18,978 nucleotides of DNA from an uncultured Verrucomicrobiota bacterium (GCA_937996795.1 CALKUH010000063.1:1-18978), one strand, 5' to 3'. Shown: positions 8,281-15,612, counted from the first letter of the stretch. Numbers and translations are program-made. Notes: generated by a model not told the origin, from the sequence alone.

Positions 8281-8291
8281 CCGCGATCACG

Positions 8292-9257
8292 TCAGAACAA
8301 CCGCGCGGCGAGCAGGACAAAGAGCGGCGCGGTCACCAGTGCGACAACGGTGGTCACGAGGATCGCCTGTGCGACGGCGATCCGGTCGCCGCCAAATCGT
8401 TCCACCAGGACGCCACAACTCACGGCGACGGGCATCGCGGCGATGAGCACCGCGGTGCGCCAGATATCCCCCGTCAGCGGTAGGTGGACGGATAGCCCCG
8501 CCAACGCGGCGGTGGTCATCAGCGGCGCGATCACCAGGCGCCCCGCCAACACACGCAGCGCGGTGGCGTCCACACGCCAGCGCCGGGGCAGCGCACCCAG
8601 CTGGGCGCCGGTCACAAGCATCGACAGGGGAATGGTGAGCGTACCGGCCAGCGCCACCAGGCCCAACAGATGGCCCGCCACCGGCGTGTTCTCAAGGCGC
8701 GAGAAGGCGCCCGGCCATGCCAGCGCGAGCGCCGCGCCGGCCAGGGTCGCCAGCAACCCCGGATTCAAGGCGCGCCGGATTCCGGCGCTCGCCGTAACCC
8801 GGAAGCCCCGCAGGATGCCGATGCAGGTGGTCCACAGGAAGAACTGGGCCACGATGTTCACCAGCAACACCGTCGCGACGCCCGCCTCGCCGTACAACAG
8901 GGAGGCCACGGGCAGCGGAAGGAAGATCCAGTTGGGCATCGCCATCGCGAGCCAGGTGGTGGGCCGCCGCTCCGGCGCCTCCGCGCGCGAGAGCCAGCGC
9001 CCCGCGAGCAGCGGCACGGCCATCAACACACACCCCACCAGCAGGACCGCCCCCTGCTCCAGCAGCAGCTCGCGCTTCACGATCCGGAGCATCTGCGTGA
9101 AGGTCAGGCATGGCAGGAATACATCCACGCACAGCAACCCGAGGACGCGCGTGGCGGGGTCGCCGAGCCAGTTGCGCCGGCGGGCGAACCAACCCGCCAG
9201 CACGACCGCCGCGAGAAGTCCCAGTCGGGACGCAATTGTTGTGAGGTCGGCATCCAT
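8292..9257 (-). CDS. AEC-family (auxin efflux carrier-like) permease
   Basis: An inner-membrane protein of about 321 residues with roughly ten hydrophobic segments, resembling the AEC/BASS-type transporter fold. Features that fit are the early amphipathic RRRNWLGD segment, CVDVFLPCLTFTQM (a proline-broken helix typical of the family), MAMPNWIFLPLPV, and the repeat-like IPLSMLVTGAQLG and MPVAVSCGVL segments. The frame extends upstream to 9392 but would then overlap the rhodanese start and add non-membrane residues; the ATG at 9257 (MDADLTTIASRLG) fits the family N-terminus better, although no strong Shine-Dalgarno sequence is seen. It is convergent with macB (11 bases between stops) and divergent from the rhodanese gene. 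Bacterial homologues move small organic anions such as malate or malonate; the substrate here is unknown. Confidence 0.82.
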   Translation of the reverse strand: MDADLTTIASRLGLLAAVVLAGWFARRRNWLGDPATRVLGLLCVDVFLPCLTFTQMLRIVKRELLLEQGAVLLVGCVLMAVPLLAGRWLSRAEAPERRPTTWLAMAMPNWIFLPLPVASLLYGEAGVATVLLVNIVAQFFLWTTCIGILRGFRVTASAGIRRALNPGLLATLAGAALALAWPGAFSRLENTPVAGHLLGLVALAGTLTIPLSMLVTGAQLGALPRRWRVDATALRVLAGRLVIAPLMTTAALAGLSVHLPLTGDIWRTAVLIAAMPVAVSCGVLVERFGGDRIAVAQAILVTTVVALVTAPLFVLLAARLF

Positions 9258-9390
9258 GCAGGCGGCAGAGTAAACCAGTCCCCCGCCGATGCCGACGAAT
9301 CTTTGAACGTATTGCGCGCCGGATGGTCTCAATGGGCTGTAAGGAGGATTCGCCTCGCGCGAACCAACTAACATCAACTGGAGGAGTGCC
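9258..9390. promoter_or_regulatory. Divergent intergenic region between AEC permease and rhodanese genes
   Basis: This 133-base gap must hold the promoters for both flanking genes. On the plus strand TTGAAC (9303-9308) is a possible -35 element, but I find no convincing -10 hexamer at the right distance. A Shine-Dalgarno-like AAGGAGG at 9341-9347 has no start codon behind it. A true Shine-Dalgarno GGAGG at 9380-9384 sits six bases before the rhodanese ATG. Confidence 0.4.
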
Positions 9391-9900
9391 ATGACACGTT
9401 GGATACTGTTGGGATTGTTGACGGCGGGCCTCGCGGGCGCCGTTCAGGCGGGTGAAGGCTGCGCATGGAAGAAAGGCGCCAAGGCCGAAAAGGCGGAGGG
9501 ATGCGAGAAGGCGGCTTGCGGCGCTGAAAAGAAATCCAAGTCGGCCAAGGTGAACACCATCGACACCGCCGCCTTGCAGCAGAAAATCACCGCGGGCGAC
9601 GCGCTCACGATTGTGGACGCGCGGTCCGCCAAGTGGGACGACGGCAAGCGGCTGCCCGGCGCCATCTCGGTCAGCGCGGAATCGACGGACGAGCAGATCG
9701 CCGCCGCGCTGCCGGACAAGGCCGCCAGCATCATCACCTACTGCAGCAATGAAAAATGCCCCGCGAGCCAGACCCTTGCTGAGCGCCTCATCGGGCTCGG
9801 GTACACGAGCGTCGTGAAGTATCCGCAGGGCATCGAAGCCTGGACGGAAGCCGGTCACGACATCGTGGACACCCGCGCCGCGAAGCCCGGCCAAAGCTAA
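9391..9900 (+). CDS. Secreted single-domain rhodanese-like protein
   Basis: Small periplasmic sulfurtransferase-like protein of 169 residues. The start is supported by GGAGG six bases upstream and by a clear signal peptide (MTRWILLGLLTAGLAGAVQA, cleavage before GEG). A segment of about 30 residues rich in Lys, Ala and Glu follows, with three cysteines (C25, C38 and C43), then one rhodanese domain: TIVDARSAKWDD, RLPGAISV, and the active-site loop YCSNEKCPAS in which the first cysteine is the expected persulfide carrier. The loop with a second cysteine and AS matches a known subgroup of secreted single-domain rhodaneses. KYPQGIEAWTEAGHDI is the usual C-terminal helix. The natural substrate cannot be told; sulfur or cyanide chemistry or a redox role are all possible. 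A strong terminator follows directly. Confidence 0.92.
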   Translation: MTRWILLGLLTAGLAGAVQAGEGCAWKKGAKAEKAEGCEKAACGAEKKSKSAKVNTIDTAALQQKITAGDALTIVDARSAKWDDGKRLPGAISVSAESTDEQIAAALPDKAASIITYCSNEKCPASQTLAERLIGLGYTSVVKYPQGIEAWTEAGHDIVDTRAAKPGQS

Positions 9901-9925
9901 CCCCCCCGAGGTCGCAAGGCCTCAC

Positions 9926-9965
9926 GCCCCGGACGGATCACGCGATTCGTCCGGGGCTTTCTTTT
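9926..9965 (+). terminator. Rho-independent terminator after rhodanese gene
   Basis: A perfect 10-base-pair stem, GCCCCGGACG at 9926-9935 pairing with CGTCCGGGGC at 9948-9957, closes a 12-base loop and is followed by TTTCTTTTT. It lies 26 bases after the rhodanese stop. On the opposite strand the stem also lies just beyond the end of the sigma-factor gene, but no U-tract follows there, so termination is best supported for the plus strand. Confidence 0.93.
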
Positions 9966-9976
9966 TGGGCATCGCG

Positions 9977-11035
9977 TTACTCGCCCAACGGGCTGCGCAG
10001 GATCTGCCGCAGTTTTTTCAGCGAGGCGTCCTGTATCTGCTTGATGCGCGCGCGGGTCAGCGAGAGGAGCTTGCCCGTTTCCTCCAGCGTGCGGCCCTCG
10101 ACAAAACGCAGCTTCATGATATAGCGCGCGCGATCGGGCAACCGCTCCATCGCCTTCCAGACCTCGGCCACCTCGGCGCCCTGCGACGCCTCGCGCGCCA
10201 TCGGATCCTCGACCACCTCGTATAGATTGCCGCCATCCTCGTTGAACAGCGCATCCAGCGAGACGGGGGGCGTCGGCATGCGCTCCCACTGGTGCACGTA
10301 GGCGCGCACCTTCGCAACGCGCTCGGCCGGCAAATCCGCGATCTTCGCGACCGCCTCATCGGACGGCTCCTCGCCGTAGTCGCGCTTCCACGTGTCGATG
10401 ATGCTCTTCACGAGCTGCATCTCGCGGCTGGGCCGGATGCCGAAGCTGCCCGCGCGCACATGGTCGCGGAAAAAATTGCGAAGGCGGTTCTGCACCGCTT
10501 TCTGCGAATAGGAATAAAACGGCGTGCCGCGCGTGTAGTCGAACTTGCGCACCGCGTTCGCGAGCGCCTTCGAGCCCTCCTGCAGGAAATCCGCAAGCCA
10601 GACCGGGCCGATCCAGTAATACGGCTTGATGCAGTTCACAATCATGCGCCGGTTCGCGATGAACAGTTCCTCCTCCGCCGCCTCGATCCGGGAGACCAGC
10701 CGGCGCGCCTCCACCAGCAGGTCGCGTCCCTCGGCGGGTATCTTCGGCCGCTGCCGGCTCATCCGCCGCAACTTGCTGCAGCACCAGTGGATTTCCATGA
10801 ACAACAGTTGCGTCTGTTCCGCCCCCAGCAATTCCACCGTGCCGCGCTCGACCAGGAAGCGGCCCACGACTTGCATCGAAGAATCCGGCGACACATAGGT
10901 GCGCGGCTGGCGCACGGAGGCCGGCTGGTAGGACGCGCGTTTAAACTCCGGTTGTTCGATTTCGGGAAAGGGGAGGCTTTCCGCGAGCGCGCGGAGTTCC
11001 TCCTGGTATTCCGACGTTTTTTTCAGGGACGTCAC
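9977..11035 (-). CDS. Sigma-70 family RNA polymerase sigma factor, atypical region 2
   Basis: A 352-residue sigma factor. Region 1.2-like helices lie around residues 53-92; region 2 is at about 121-195, with core-binding helices EEELFIANRRMIVNCI and FLQEGSKALANAVRKFDY; region 3 covers about 205-250; and region 4 is at 293-345, ending in the helix-turn-helix TLEETGKLLSLTRARIKQIQ. Region 4 is close to housekeeping sigma factors (the TRERVRQIE type). In region 2.3/2.4 the usual STYATWWIRQAI is replaced by YSYSQKAVQNRL, so both conserved promoter-melting tryptophans and the -10-reading glutamine are absent. It is therefore likely an alternative or lineage-specific sigma factor, not RpoD. The start codon is GTG with no strong Shine-Dalgarno sequence; an internal ATG at residue 54 would remove part of region 1.2. 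It is last in the minus-strand gene series. Confidence 0.88.
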   Translation of the reverse strand: MTSLKKTSEYQEELRALAESLPFPEIEQPEFKRASYQPASVRQPRTYVSPDSSMQVVGRFLVERGTVELLGAEQTQLLFMEIHWCCSKLRRMSRQRPKIPAEGRDLLVEARRLVSRIEAAEEELFIANRRMIVNCIKPYYWIGPVWLADFLQEGSKALANAVRKFDYTRGTPFYSYSQKAVQNRLRNFFRDHVRAGSFGIRPSREMQLVKSIIDTWKRDYGEEPSDEAVAKIADLPAERVAKVRAYVHQWERMPTPPVSLDALFNEDGGNLYEVVEDPMAREASQGAEVAEVWKAMERLPDRARYIMKLRFVEGRTLEETGKLLSLTRARIKQIQDASLKKLRQILRSPLGE

Positions 11036-11083
11036 GTTCGTCTTTTGCGCCGCCGTCTGGCGTCGCGTTGGAGGCGCGCACGG

Positions 11084-11782
11084 TTACCGGGCCGGAAATT
11101 CCGGCAAGCCCGGTCCATCCGCCGCAAACACGATGCGCAGATCCATCTTTTGTGCACGGATCAGCGCTTCCGGATCCTTCTCCAAATCAAACACCCACCG
11201 CGCGCTGCGGCCGTCCGGCTGCTCGTCCGCGTTGGTCTCGCGTACGGCGCCCGGCACCGCGACGGTCAGCGAGGCTCGGAACCCCGCGAGCAACTCCCGC
11301 ATCATGTCGCGCATCTCCTCCATCTCCGCGGCGCCATTGGGCGGCGCGAGTTGCCGGAACTCATACACGCCCTCCGATACGCGCCGCACCTGGATGTTGC
11401 GGTCGGAGAGGAATTCCGTCTGCGCCAGCGCCGCGAGGGAGGTGAACCGCATCTTCATCAGGATGTATTTAAATCCATCCTTCTCGTGCGAGCGCGCCTC
11501 CTCCAGCGTGATCCCGAGCGGCTCGTAGTCCTTGAAGTCCTCGCGCACCTGCTCCGGGTCGAAGGACATCGGCGTCGGCATCTCCTCGCCCGAGGCCTCC
11601 GCCTCGTGCTTCGCCCGCGCCTCAAGGTCGGCAATCGTCTCCAGCTTCATGCCATACTGGACGCTCAGCGTACCCGATCCATCCGGCAGCAGCGTGAGCG
11701 TCTGCTCCACCTGTACGCAGGCGGATATCGTGAGCGCGGCGAAAAGCGGGAGGGTGAAACGGGCGATGCGCGTGAACAGCAT
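11084..11782 (-). CDS. Lipoprotein, possibly LppM-like
   Basis: A 232-residue predicted lipoprotein of unknown function. The signal sequence MLFTRIARFTLPLFAALTISAC ends in a lipobox (ISAC) with the lipidated cysteine at residue 22. The mature part begins VQVEQTLTLLPDGSGTLSVQY, a beta-strand pattern with DGSG turn that recalls LppM-type domains; the middle (about 50-110) is charged and helical, and the C-terminal part returns to a strand-rich pattern ending RIVFAADGPGLPEFPAR. The protein would sit on the periplasmic face of the inner or outer membrane. It lies 48 bases upstream of the sigma-factor gene and 57 bases downstream of the CoA-binding gene on the same strand, so co-transcription is likely. 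The family assignment is from general resemblance only. Confidence 0.75.
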   Translation of the reverse strand: MLFTRIARFTLPLFAALTISACVQVEQTLTLLPDGSGTLSVQYGMKLETIADLEARAKHEAEASGEEMPTPMSFDPEQVREDFKDYEPLGITLEEARSHEKDGFKYILMKMRFTSLAALAQTEFLSDRNIQVRRVSEGVYEFRQLAPPNGAAEMEEMRDMMRELLAGFRASLTVAVPGAVRETNADEQPDGRSARWVFDLEKDPEALIRAQKMDLRIVFAADGPGLPEFPAR

Positions 11783-11839
11783 GGAGCAACCATCGCACGA
11801 GCGGCAGGCGCGGTCAACCCGCGAGGCGGGGGCGGCGGA

Positions 11840-12202
11840 TCAGAACTGGCCCGCACGCAGCATCACGAGCGTGCAGGCCTCAAGGACCTCAATGCCCGCC
11901 GCCTCCAACTCGCCGGCCAGTTCGGGGTTTTCGGAGCCGGGGTTAAAAATCACACGCGCCGGCGCGAGGCGCAGGATCGACGGCCCCATCGCGGCGCTGC
12001 GCTCCGGGCCCACGTACATCGTCAGCGTGTCCACGGAGCCCGGCTCCAGCGCATCCAGCGAAGACACGGCGGCGAGCCCCTCGATTTCCGCATGGCCCGG
12101 ATTGACCGGAATCACCTCGTGCCCGAACTGATCGAGCAGACGCACCGCCTGGTTCGAGTAACGCTCGCGGTTCGGCGAGGCGCCGAGGACGGCGACCCTC
12201 AT
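11840..12202 (-). CDS. CoA-binding (YccU-like) protein
   Basis: A 120-residue cytoplasmic protein with a Rossmann-type CoA-binding fold: MRVAVLGASPNRERYSNQA at the N-terminus gives the nucleotide-binding glycine-rich loop, followed by GHEVIPVNPG and the C-terminal IFNPGSENPELAGELEAAG and EVLEACTLVM, all matching the small single-domain CoA-binding family known from E. coli YccU. Its role in that family is not established. The ATG at 12202 overlaps the hemB stop codon in an ATGA junction, so translation is likely coupled to hemB; the frame is open farther upstream, inside hemB, but those residues are antisense-like Arg/Pro-rich sequence and are excluded. Confidence 0.88.
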   Translation of the reverse strand: MRVAVLGASPNRERYSNQAVRLLDQFGHEVIPVNPGHAEIEGLAAVSSLDALEPGSVDTLTMYVGPERSAAMGPSILRLAPARVIFNPGSENPELAGELEAAGIEVLEACTLVMLRAGQF

Positions 12203-13188
12203 GCCAGCCACCGCGCCGCGTCGGGGGCGGCGTAGGTCAGGATCACGTCGGCGCCCGCGCGGCGGATGGCGGTCAGCGCCTCCAGCATGCACGCGCGCTC
12301 GTCCAGCCAGCCGCGCGCGGCGGCGGCCTTCAGCATCGCGTACTCGCCGCTCACCTGGTAGGCCGCGACGGGCACGGTCACGGTTTCGCGCACGGCGCGG
12401 ATCACGTCGAGGTACGCGCCGGCCGGCTTCACCATCACCAGGTCCGCGCCTTCCGCGACATCGAGTTGCACCTCACGCACCGCCTCCCGCACATTGGCCG
12501 GGTCCATCTGGTAGGTCTTTTTGTCCCCATGCCGCGGCGCGGAGTCGAGCGCATCGCGGAAGGGGCCGTAGAATGCGGAGCAATATTTCGCGGCGTAGGA
12601 GAGGATGCCGGTGTCGGTGAAGCCCGCGGCGTCGAGCGCGGCGCGGATCACGCCCACCCGCCCGTCCATCATGTCGCTCGGCGCGACGAGGTCCGCGCCC
12701 GCGCGCGCCTGCACGACGGCCATCTCGGCGAGGATGCCGAGCGTCGCGTCGTTGTCGATGCGGCCCCGCTCGTCCACATAGCCGTCATGCCCCTCGCTGG
12801 AATAGGGGTCCATCGCGACGTCCGTGATGACGCACAACTCCGGCAGTGCATTCTTCAACGCGCGCACCGTCTGCTGCAACAAGCCGTCGGGATTCACCGA
12901 CTCCGTTGCCAGCGGGTCCTTGAGCCGGTTCGAAATCGCCGGGAACAGCGCGACGGCGGGAATGCCGAGCTTCCACGCGGCGCGCGCCTCCTTGACGACC
13001 AGATCGCGGCTCAGGCGGAAACAGCCCGGCATCGACCGGATCGGCACGCGGCGGTTCCGCCCCTCGCACACGAACACCGGCCATACGAGATGCCCCGCGG
13101 AGAGTTCGGTTTCGCGCACCAGCCGCCGGATCGCGTCCGTCCGACGGTTGCGGCGGGGTCGTTGGATTACATTGGGATACGCACTCAC
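12199..13188 (-). CDS. hemB: Delta-aminolevulinic acid dehydratase (porphobilinogen synthase)
   Basis: Joins two molecules of 5-aminolevulinate to form porphobilinogen, the second common step of tetrapyrrole synthesis in the cytoplasm. The two active-site lysines are visible in SYAAKYCSAFYGPFR (K201) and VMVKPAG (K254, the Schiff-base lysine). The metal-binding stretch reads DVAMDPYSSEGHDG (residues 123-136), the aspartate-rich version, not the cysteine-rich zinc version, so the enzyme probably uses Mg2+ or no catalytic zinc. At 329 residues the length is typical. The start codon is GTG (13188) with AGGG eight to nine bases upstream. The EamA gene ends only 10 bases before it, and the CoA-binding gene overlaps its stop, so the three probably form an operon. 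Confidence 0.97.
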   Translation of the reverse strand: MSAYPNVIQRPRRNRRTDAIRRLVRETELSAGHLVWPVFVCEGRNRRVPIRSMPGCFRLSRDLVVKEARAAWKLGIPAVALFPAISNRLKDPLATESVNPDGLLQQTVRALKNALPELCVITDVAMDPYSSEGHDGYVDERGRIDNDATLGILAEMAVVQARAGADLVAPSDMMDGRVGVIRAALDAAGFTDTGILSYAAKYCSAFYGPFRDALDSAPRHGDKKTYQMDPANVREAVREVQLDVAEGADLVMVKPAGAYLDVIRAVRETVTVPVAAYQVSGEYAMLKAAAARGWLDERACMLEALTAIRRAGADVILTYAAPDAARWLA

Positions 13189-13198
13189 GCCGACAACC

Positions 13199-14077
13199 CT
13201 AGCTGACCGCCGTCGCTTTCACAAGACGCCGCGGCCATGAGACGGCGACGCCGGCGGCGCAGATCAATAGCGCGCCCGTGACGAACCCCGGGGTCAGCGT
13301 TTCGCCCCAGAACCACCAGCCGAAGAAGGCCGCGGCGGGCACGGTGCCGTAATAGGACACGGCGGCGACGGCGGCGGGCGCGCGCGCGAATCCGCGGGAC
13401 AGGAGAAGCTGCGCAAACGACGCCAGCGCGCCGGTGGCGGCGAGCGCGACCCACTGCTCCGCGCTGGGCATGACCCAGAACCACGGCACCGGCAGCGCCG
13501 TCGCCAGCGTGGACCCGAGCGCAAAGTAGAAGACGATCCGGCCCGCGGGCTCGCCCGCCAGCGTCAGGCGCCGCACCCCGACCAGCGCGGCGGACGCGAA
13601 GACGGCCGACAGCAAGCCCGCCGCGCCGGCCCACGACACCGCGCCGCTCTCCGGCGTGCGGATGCACCACACGCCCGCCAGCCCGACCGCGGACGCCAGC
13701 AGCACGCGCCGCGTCACCGGTTCCTTCACCCACAGCGCCGCGACAAACGGAATCCACAGCGGCGACGTAAAATTCAGCGCCACCGCGCTGCCGAGGTGCA
13801 GGTTCGAGATCGCATAAAAATACAGGTTCATCGCGCAGAACCCGAACACGCAGCGCAGCGCGTGCAGGCGGAGATGCGCGGTGCGGATCTGGATGCCGCC
13901 GGGTTTCAGCAGCCACGGGACCAACACCACCAACCCGAAGAAATTGCGGAAGAACACCACGATCGGCGCGGGAAGCCCATCCGTCGCCCACTTCACCGTC
14001 GTCCCCACCAGCGCCATGACAACGGACGCGGCCAGCATGTACAACACACCGGAAATCCTGGTGGACGGCGAGGGCAT
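13199..14077 (-). CDS. EamA (DMT superfamily) transporter
   Basis: A 292-residue inner-membrane protein with about ten hydrophobic helices in two EamA repeats. Typical marks are VVFFRNFFGLVVLVPWLL, LNFTSPLWIPFVAALWVKEP at the end of the first repeat, and SYYGTVPAAAFFGWWFWGET with LLICAAGVAVS closing the second. The frame runs far upstream into the antisense of the ferrochelatase gene; the ATG at 14077 (MPSPSTRISGVLYML) is chosen because membrane helix 1 begins right after it. Family members carry amino acids, purines, nucleotide sugars or other metabolites, and the substrate here is unknown. Its position directly before hemB and divergent from the ferrochelatase gene makes a link to tetrapyrrole metabolism possible but unproven. 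Confidence 0.9.
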   Translation of the reverse strand: MPSPSTRISGVLYMLAASVVMALVGTTVKWATDGLPAPIVVFFRNFFGLVVLVPWLLKPGGIQIRTAHLRLHALRCVFGFCAMNLYFYAISNLHLGSAVALNFTSPLWIPFVAALWVKEPVTRRVLLASAVGLAGVWCIRTPESGAVSWAGAAGLLSAVFASAALVGVRRLTLAGEPAGRIVFYFALGSTLATALPVPWFWVMPSAEQWVALAATGALASFAQLLLSRGFARAPAAVAAVSYYGTVPAAAFFGWWFWGETLTPGFVTGALLICAAGVAVSWPRRLVKATAVS

Positions 14078-14143
14078 AAACCGTGGAAAGTAGCGAAGTT
14101 TCTTGAAAGGTGCGAGCGCCGGGTGCGAAGTCGGGAGTAACGT
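14078..14143. promoter_or_regulatory. Divergent promoter region between EamA-hemB operon and ferrochelatase gene
   Basis: Only 66 bases separate the two divergent start codons, so any promoters of the EamA-hemB operon and of the ferrochelatase gene overlap or lie back to back here. The Shine-Dalgarno GGGAG (14133-14137) six bases before the ferrochelatase ATG is clear. TTGAAA at about 14103-14108 is a possible plus-strand -35 element, but no good -10 is seen. Confidence 0.4.
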
Positions 14144-15181
14144 ATGAGCGCGGGTCCCTATGATGCGTTGTTGATCATGTCGTTCGGCGGGCCGGAAGGC
14201 CTGCCGGATGTGATGCCGTTTCTCGACAATGTGCTGCGCGGCCGGAATGTGCCGGAGGAGCGCAAGCGCGAGGTCGCGCACCACTACGAACTCTTTGGCG
14301 GCGTGAGCCCGATCAATACGCAGAACCGTCAGCTCCAGGCCGCGCTCGAGGTTGAGCTGCAGTGCCGCGGCCTCGACCTGCCGATCTACCTGGGCAACCG
14401 CAACTGGATCCCCTATGTCGCCGACGCGGCGCGCGCGATGCAGGCGGCGGGCGTTCGGAAGTTTCTCACGCTCGTGACCAGCGGCTTCAGTTGCTACTCC
14501 GGCTGCCGCCAGTACCGCGAGGACATCGCCCGCGCGCTCGCCGCGCTCGGCCCCGGCGCGCCGACATCCGACAAGATCCGCGTCTGGTACAACCACCCGC
14601 TGTTCATCGACGTCTGGGCACGCCACTGGAAGCAGGCGTTCCACCGATTGTCCGAACCGGCGCGCGCGAACGCCGCGACCCTCTTCACCGCGCACAGCAT
14701 CCCGAACGCCATGGCGGATCGCAGCGCATACGCCGCGCAACTGCAGGAGGCCTCGCGCCTCACGGCGGAAGCCGCTTCCATCGCGAACTGGCGCCTCGTG
14801 TACCAGAGCCGAAGCGGGCCACCGACACAACCGTGGCTCGAACCGGATGTGCTCGACGCGATCCGCGCGGCGCATGCCGGCGGCGCATCCGCCGTCGTGC
14901 TCGCGCCCATCGGATTCATCTCGGACCACATGGAAGTCCTCTACGACCTCGACCGCGAGGCGAAGGAACTCGCGCAGGAGCTCGGCCTCCCGCTCGTGCG
15001 CGCCTCCACGCCGGGCACGCATCCGCTCTTTGTCGAGATGCTCGGCGAACTCATCCAGGAACGCGTGAATCCCGCCACGCCGAAACGCGCGATCGGCGCC
15101 CGCCCGCCGAACCACGACGTCTGCCCCGAACAGTGCTGCCAGTCCGGCCGCCCGCCCGTTGCAGCCGCGGCAACATCATAA
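14144..15181 (+). CDS. hemH: Ferrochelatase, actinobacterial-like, probable [2Fe-2S] type
   Basis: Inserts ferrous iron into protoporphyrin or coproporphyrin, the metal-insertion step of heme synthesis. Catalytic residues are in place: histidine 184 in FTAHSIP (181-187) and glutamate 264 in DHMEVLYD (261-268). The N-terminus YDALLIMSFGGPEGLPDV and HHYELFGGVSPIN resemble the actinobacterial enzymes, which are coproporphyrin ferrochelatases (CpfC). Cysteine 121 in YSGCRQYREDIA sits where M. tuberculosis ferrochelatase has an iron-sulfur ligand, and the tail CPEQCC supplies C327, C331 and C332, so a [2Fe-2S] cluster is likely. The start is supported by GGGAG six bases upstream. The gene is divergent from the EamA-hemB operon and convergent, with nine bases between, with the unknown gene below. 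Protoporphyrin versus coproporphyrin use cannot be decided here. Confidence 0.95.
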   Translation: MSAGPYDALLIMSFGGPEGLPDVMPFLDNVLRGRNVPEERKREVAHHYELFGGVSPINTQNRQLQAALEVELQCRGLDLPIYLGNRNWIPYVADAARAMQAAGVRKFLTLVTSGFSCYSGCRQYREDIARALAALGPGAPTSDKIRVWYNHPLFIDVWARHWKQAFHRLSEPARANAATLFTAHSIPNAMADRSAYAAQLQEASRLTAEAASIANWRLVYQSRSGPPTQPWLEPDVLDAIRAAHAGGASAVVLAPIGFISDHMEVLYDLDREAKELAQELGLPLVRASTPGTHPLFVEMLGELIQERVNPATPKRAIGARPPNHDVCPEQCCQSGRPPVAAAATS

Positions 15182-15190
15182 CGCTGGTGG

Positions 15191-15595
15191 TTACACGCGG
15201 CCGAGATGAAGGTCGCCGTGGATTTTGAATACGTGGCCGTCGCGGTCAACATGCAGGGAGCGTCCGGGAAATTCGGCTGGCAGCCACCGTCGAAGCAGTT
15301 CCACGACCTCCGCCTCCCATTCCTCCTGCACCGCAGGCGGCACATGCTCGACCGTCACCATGCGCACATCCACGATGTAGCCGGGACCGTGGGTGCTGCC
15401 GTAGCCCGCGCTGAAGGCGGCGCCAATGTTGAACAGGCCGTCCATCTGCGGGTTGCCCGTCATACCGTCGGACGGTCGCGCGGGGTGCAGGATGAAGCGC
15501 TGGCCGTGGCGGGACTCAAGCTCGCGGTCGATACGGTCGAAGACGCGCTTCAGCCCGTTCTCAAATGCCTGCACGCGTGGATCGCGATAGCTCAT
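15191..15595 (-). CDS. Hypothetical protein downstream of rimO
   Basis: A 134-residue soluble protein that I do not recognise. It starts with the ATG at 15595 (MSYRDPRVQAFENGLKRVF), 17 bases after the rimO stop. The first 32 residues look like a charged amphipathic helix. A central Gly-rich part (about 41-72, FNIGAAFSAGYGSTHGPGY) leads into a strand (IVDVRMVTVEHV), a second helix (about 88-106), and a C-terminal strand pair containing four histidines (H115, H121, H126, H130). No signal peptide or membrane segment is present. Start and stop sit tightly between rimO and the convergent ferrochelatase gene, and the reading pattern is protein-like on this strand, which supports a real gene. Co-transcription with der and rimO hints at a ribosome-linked role, but that is only context. 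Confidence 0.75.
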   Translation of the reverse strand: MSYRDPRVQAFENGLKRVFDRIDRELESRHGQRFILHPARPSDGMTGNPQMDGLFNIGAAFSAGYGSTHGPGYIVDVRMVTVEHVPPAVQEEWEAEVVELLRRWLPAEFPGRSLHVDRDGHVFKIHGDLHLGRV

Positions 15596-15612
15596 CGCGT
15601 CACTGTCGCGCG

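Noticed and set aside
9901..9976. Bidirectional terminator serving the sigma-factor gene
   Set aside because: The stem is symmetrical, but on the minus strand no U-tract follows it.
10292..12235. 647-codon plus-strand frame across the sigma factor, lipoprotein and CoA-binding genes
   Set aside because: It is antisense to three genes with clear domains; the product is His/Arg/Leu-rich with no motif.
14078..15115. Long N-terminal extension of the EamA protein
   Set aside because: The extension is antisense to the ferrochelatase coding region and lacks protein-like features; the membrane protein begins naturally at 14077.
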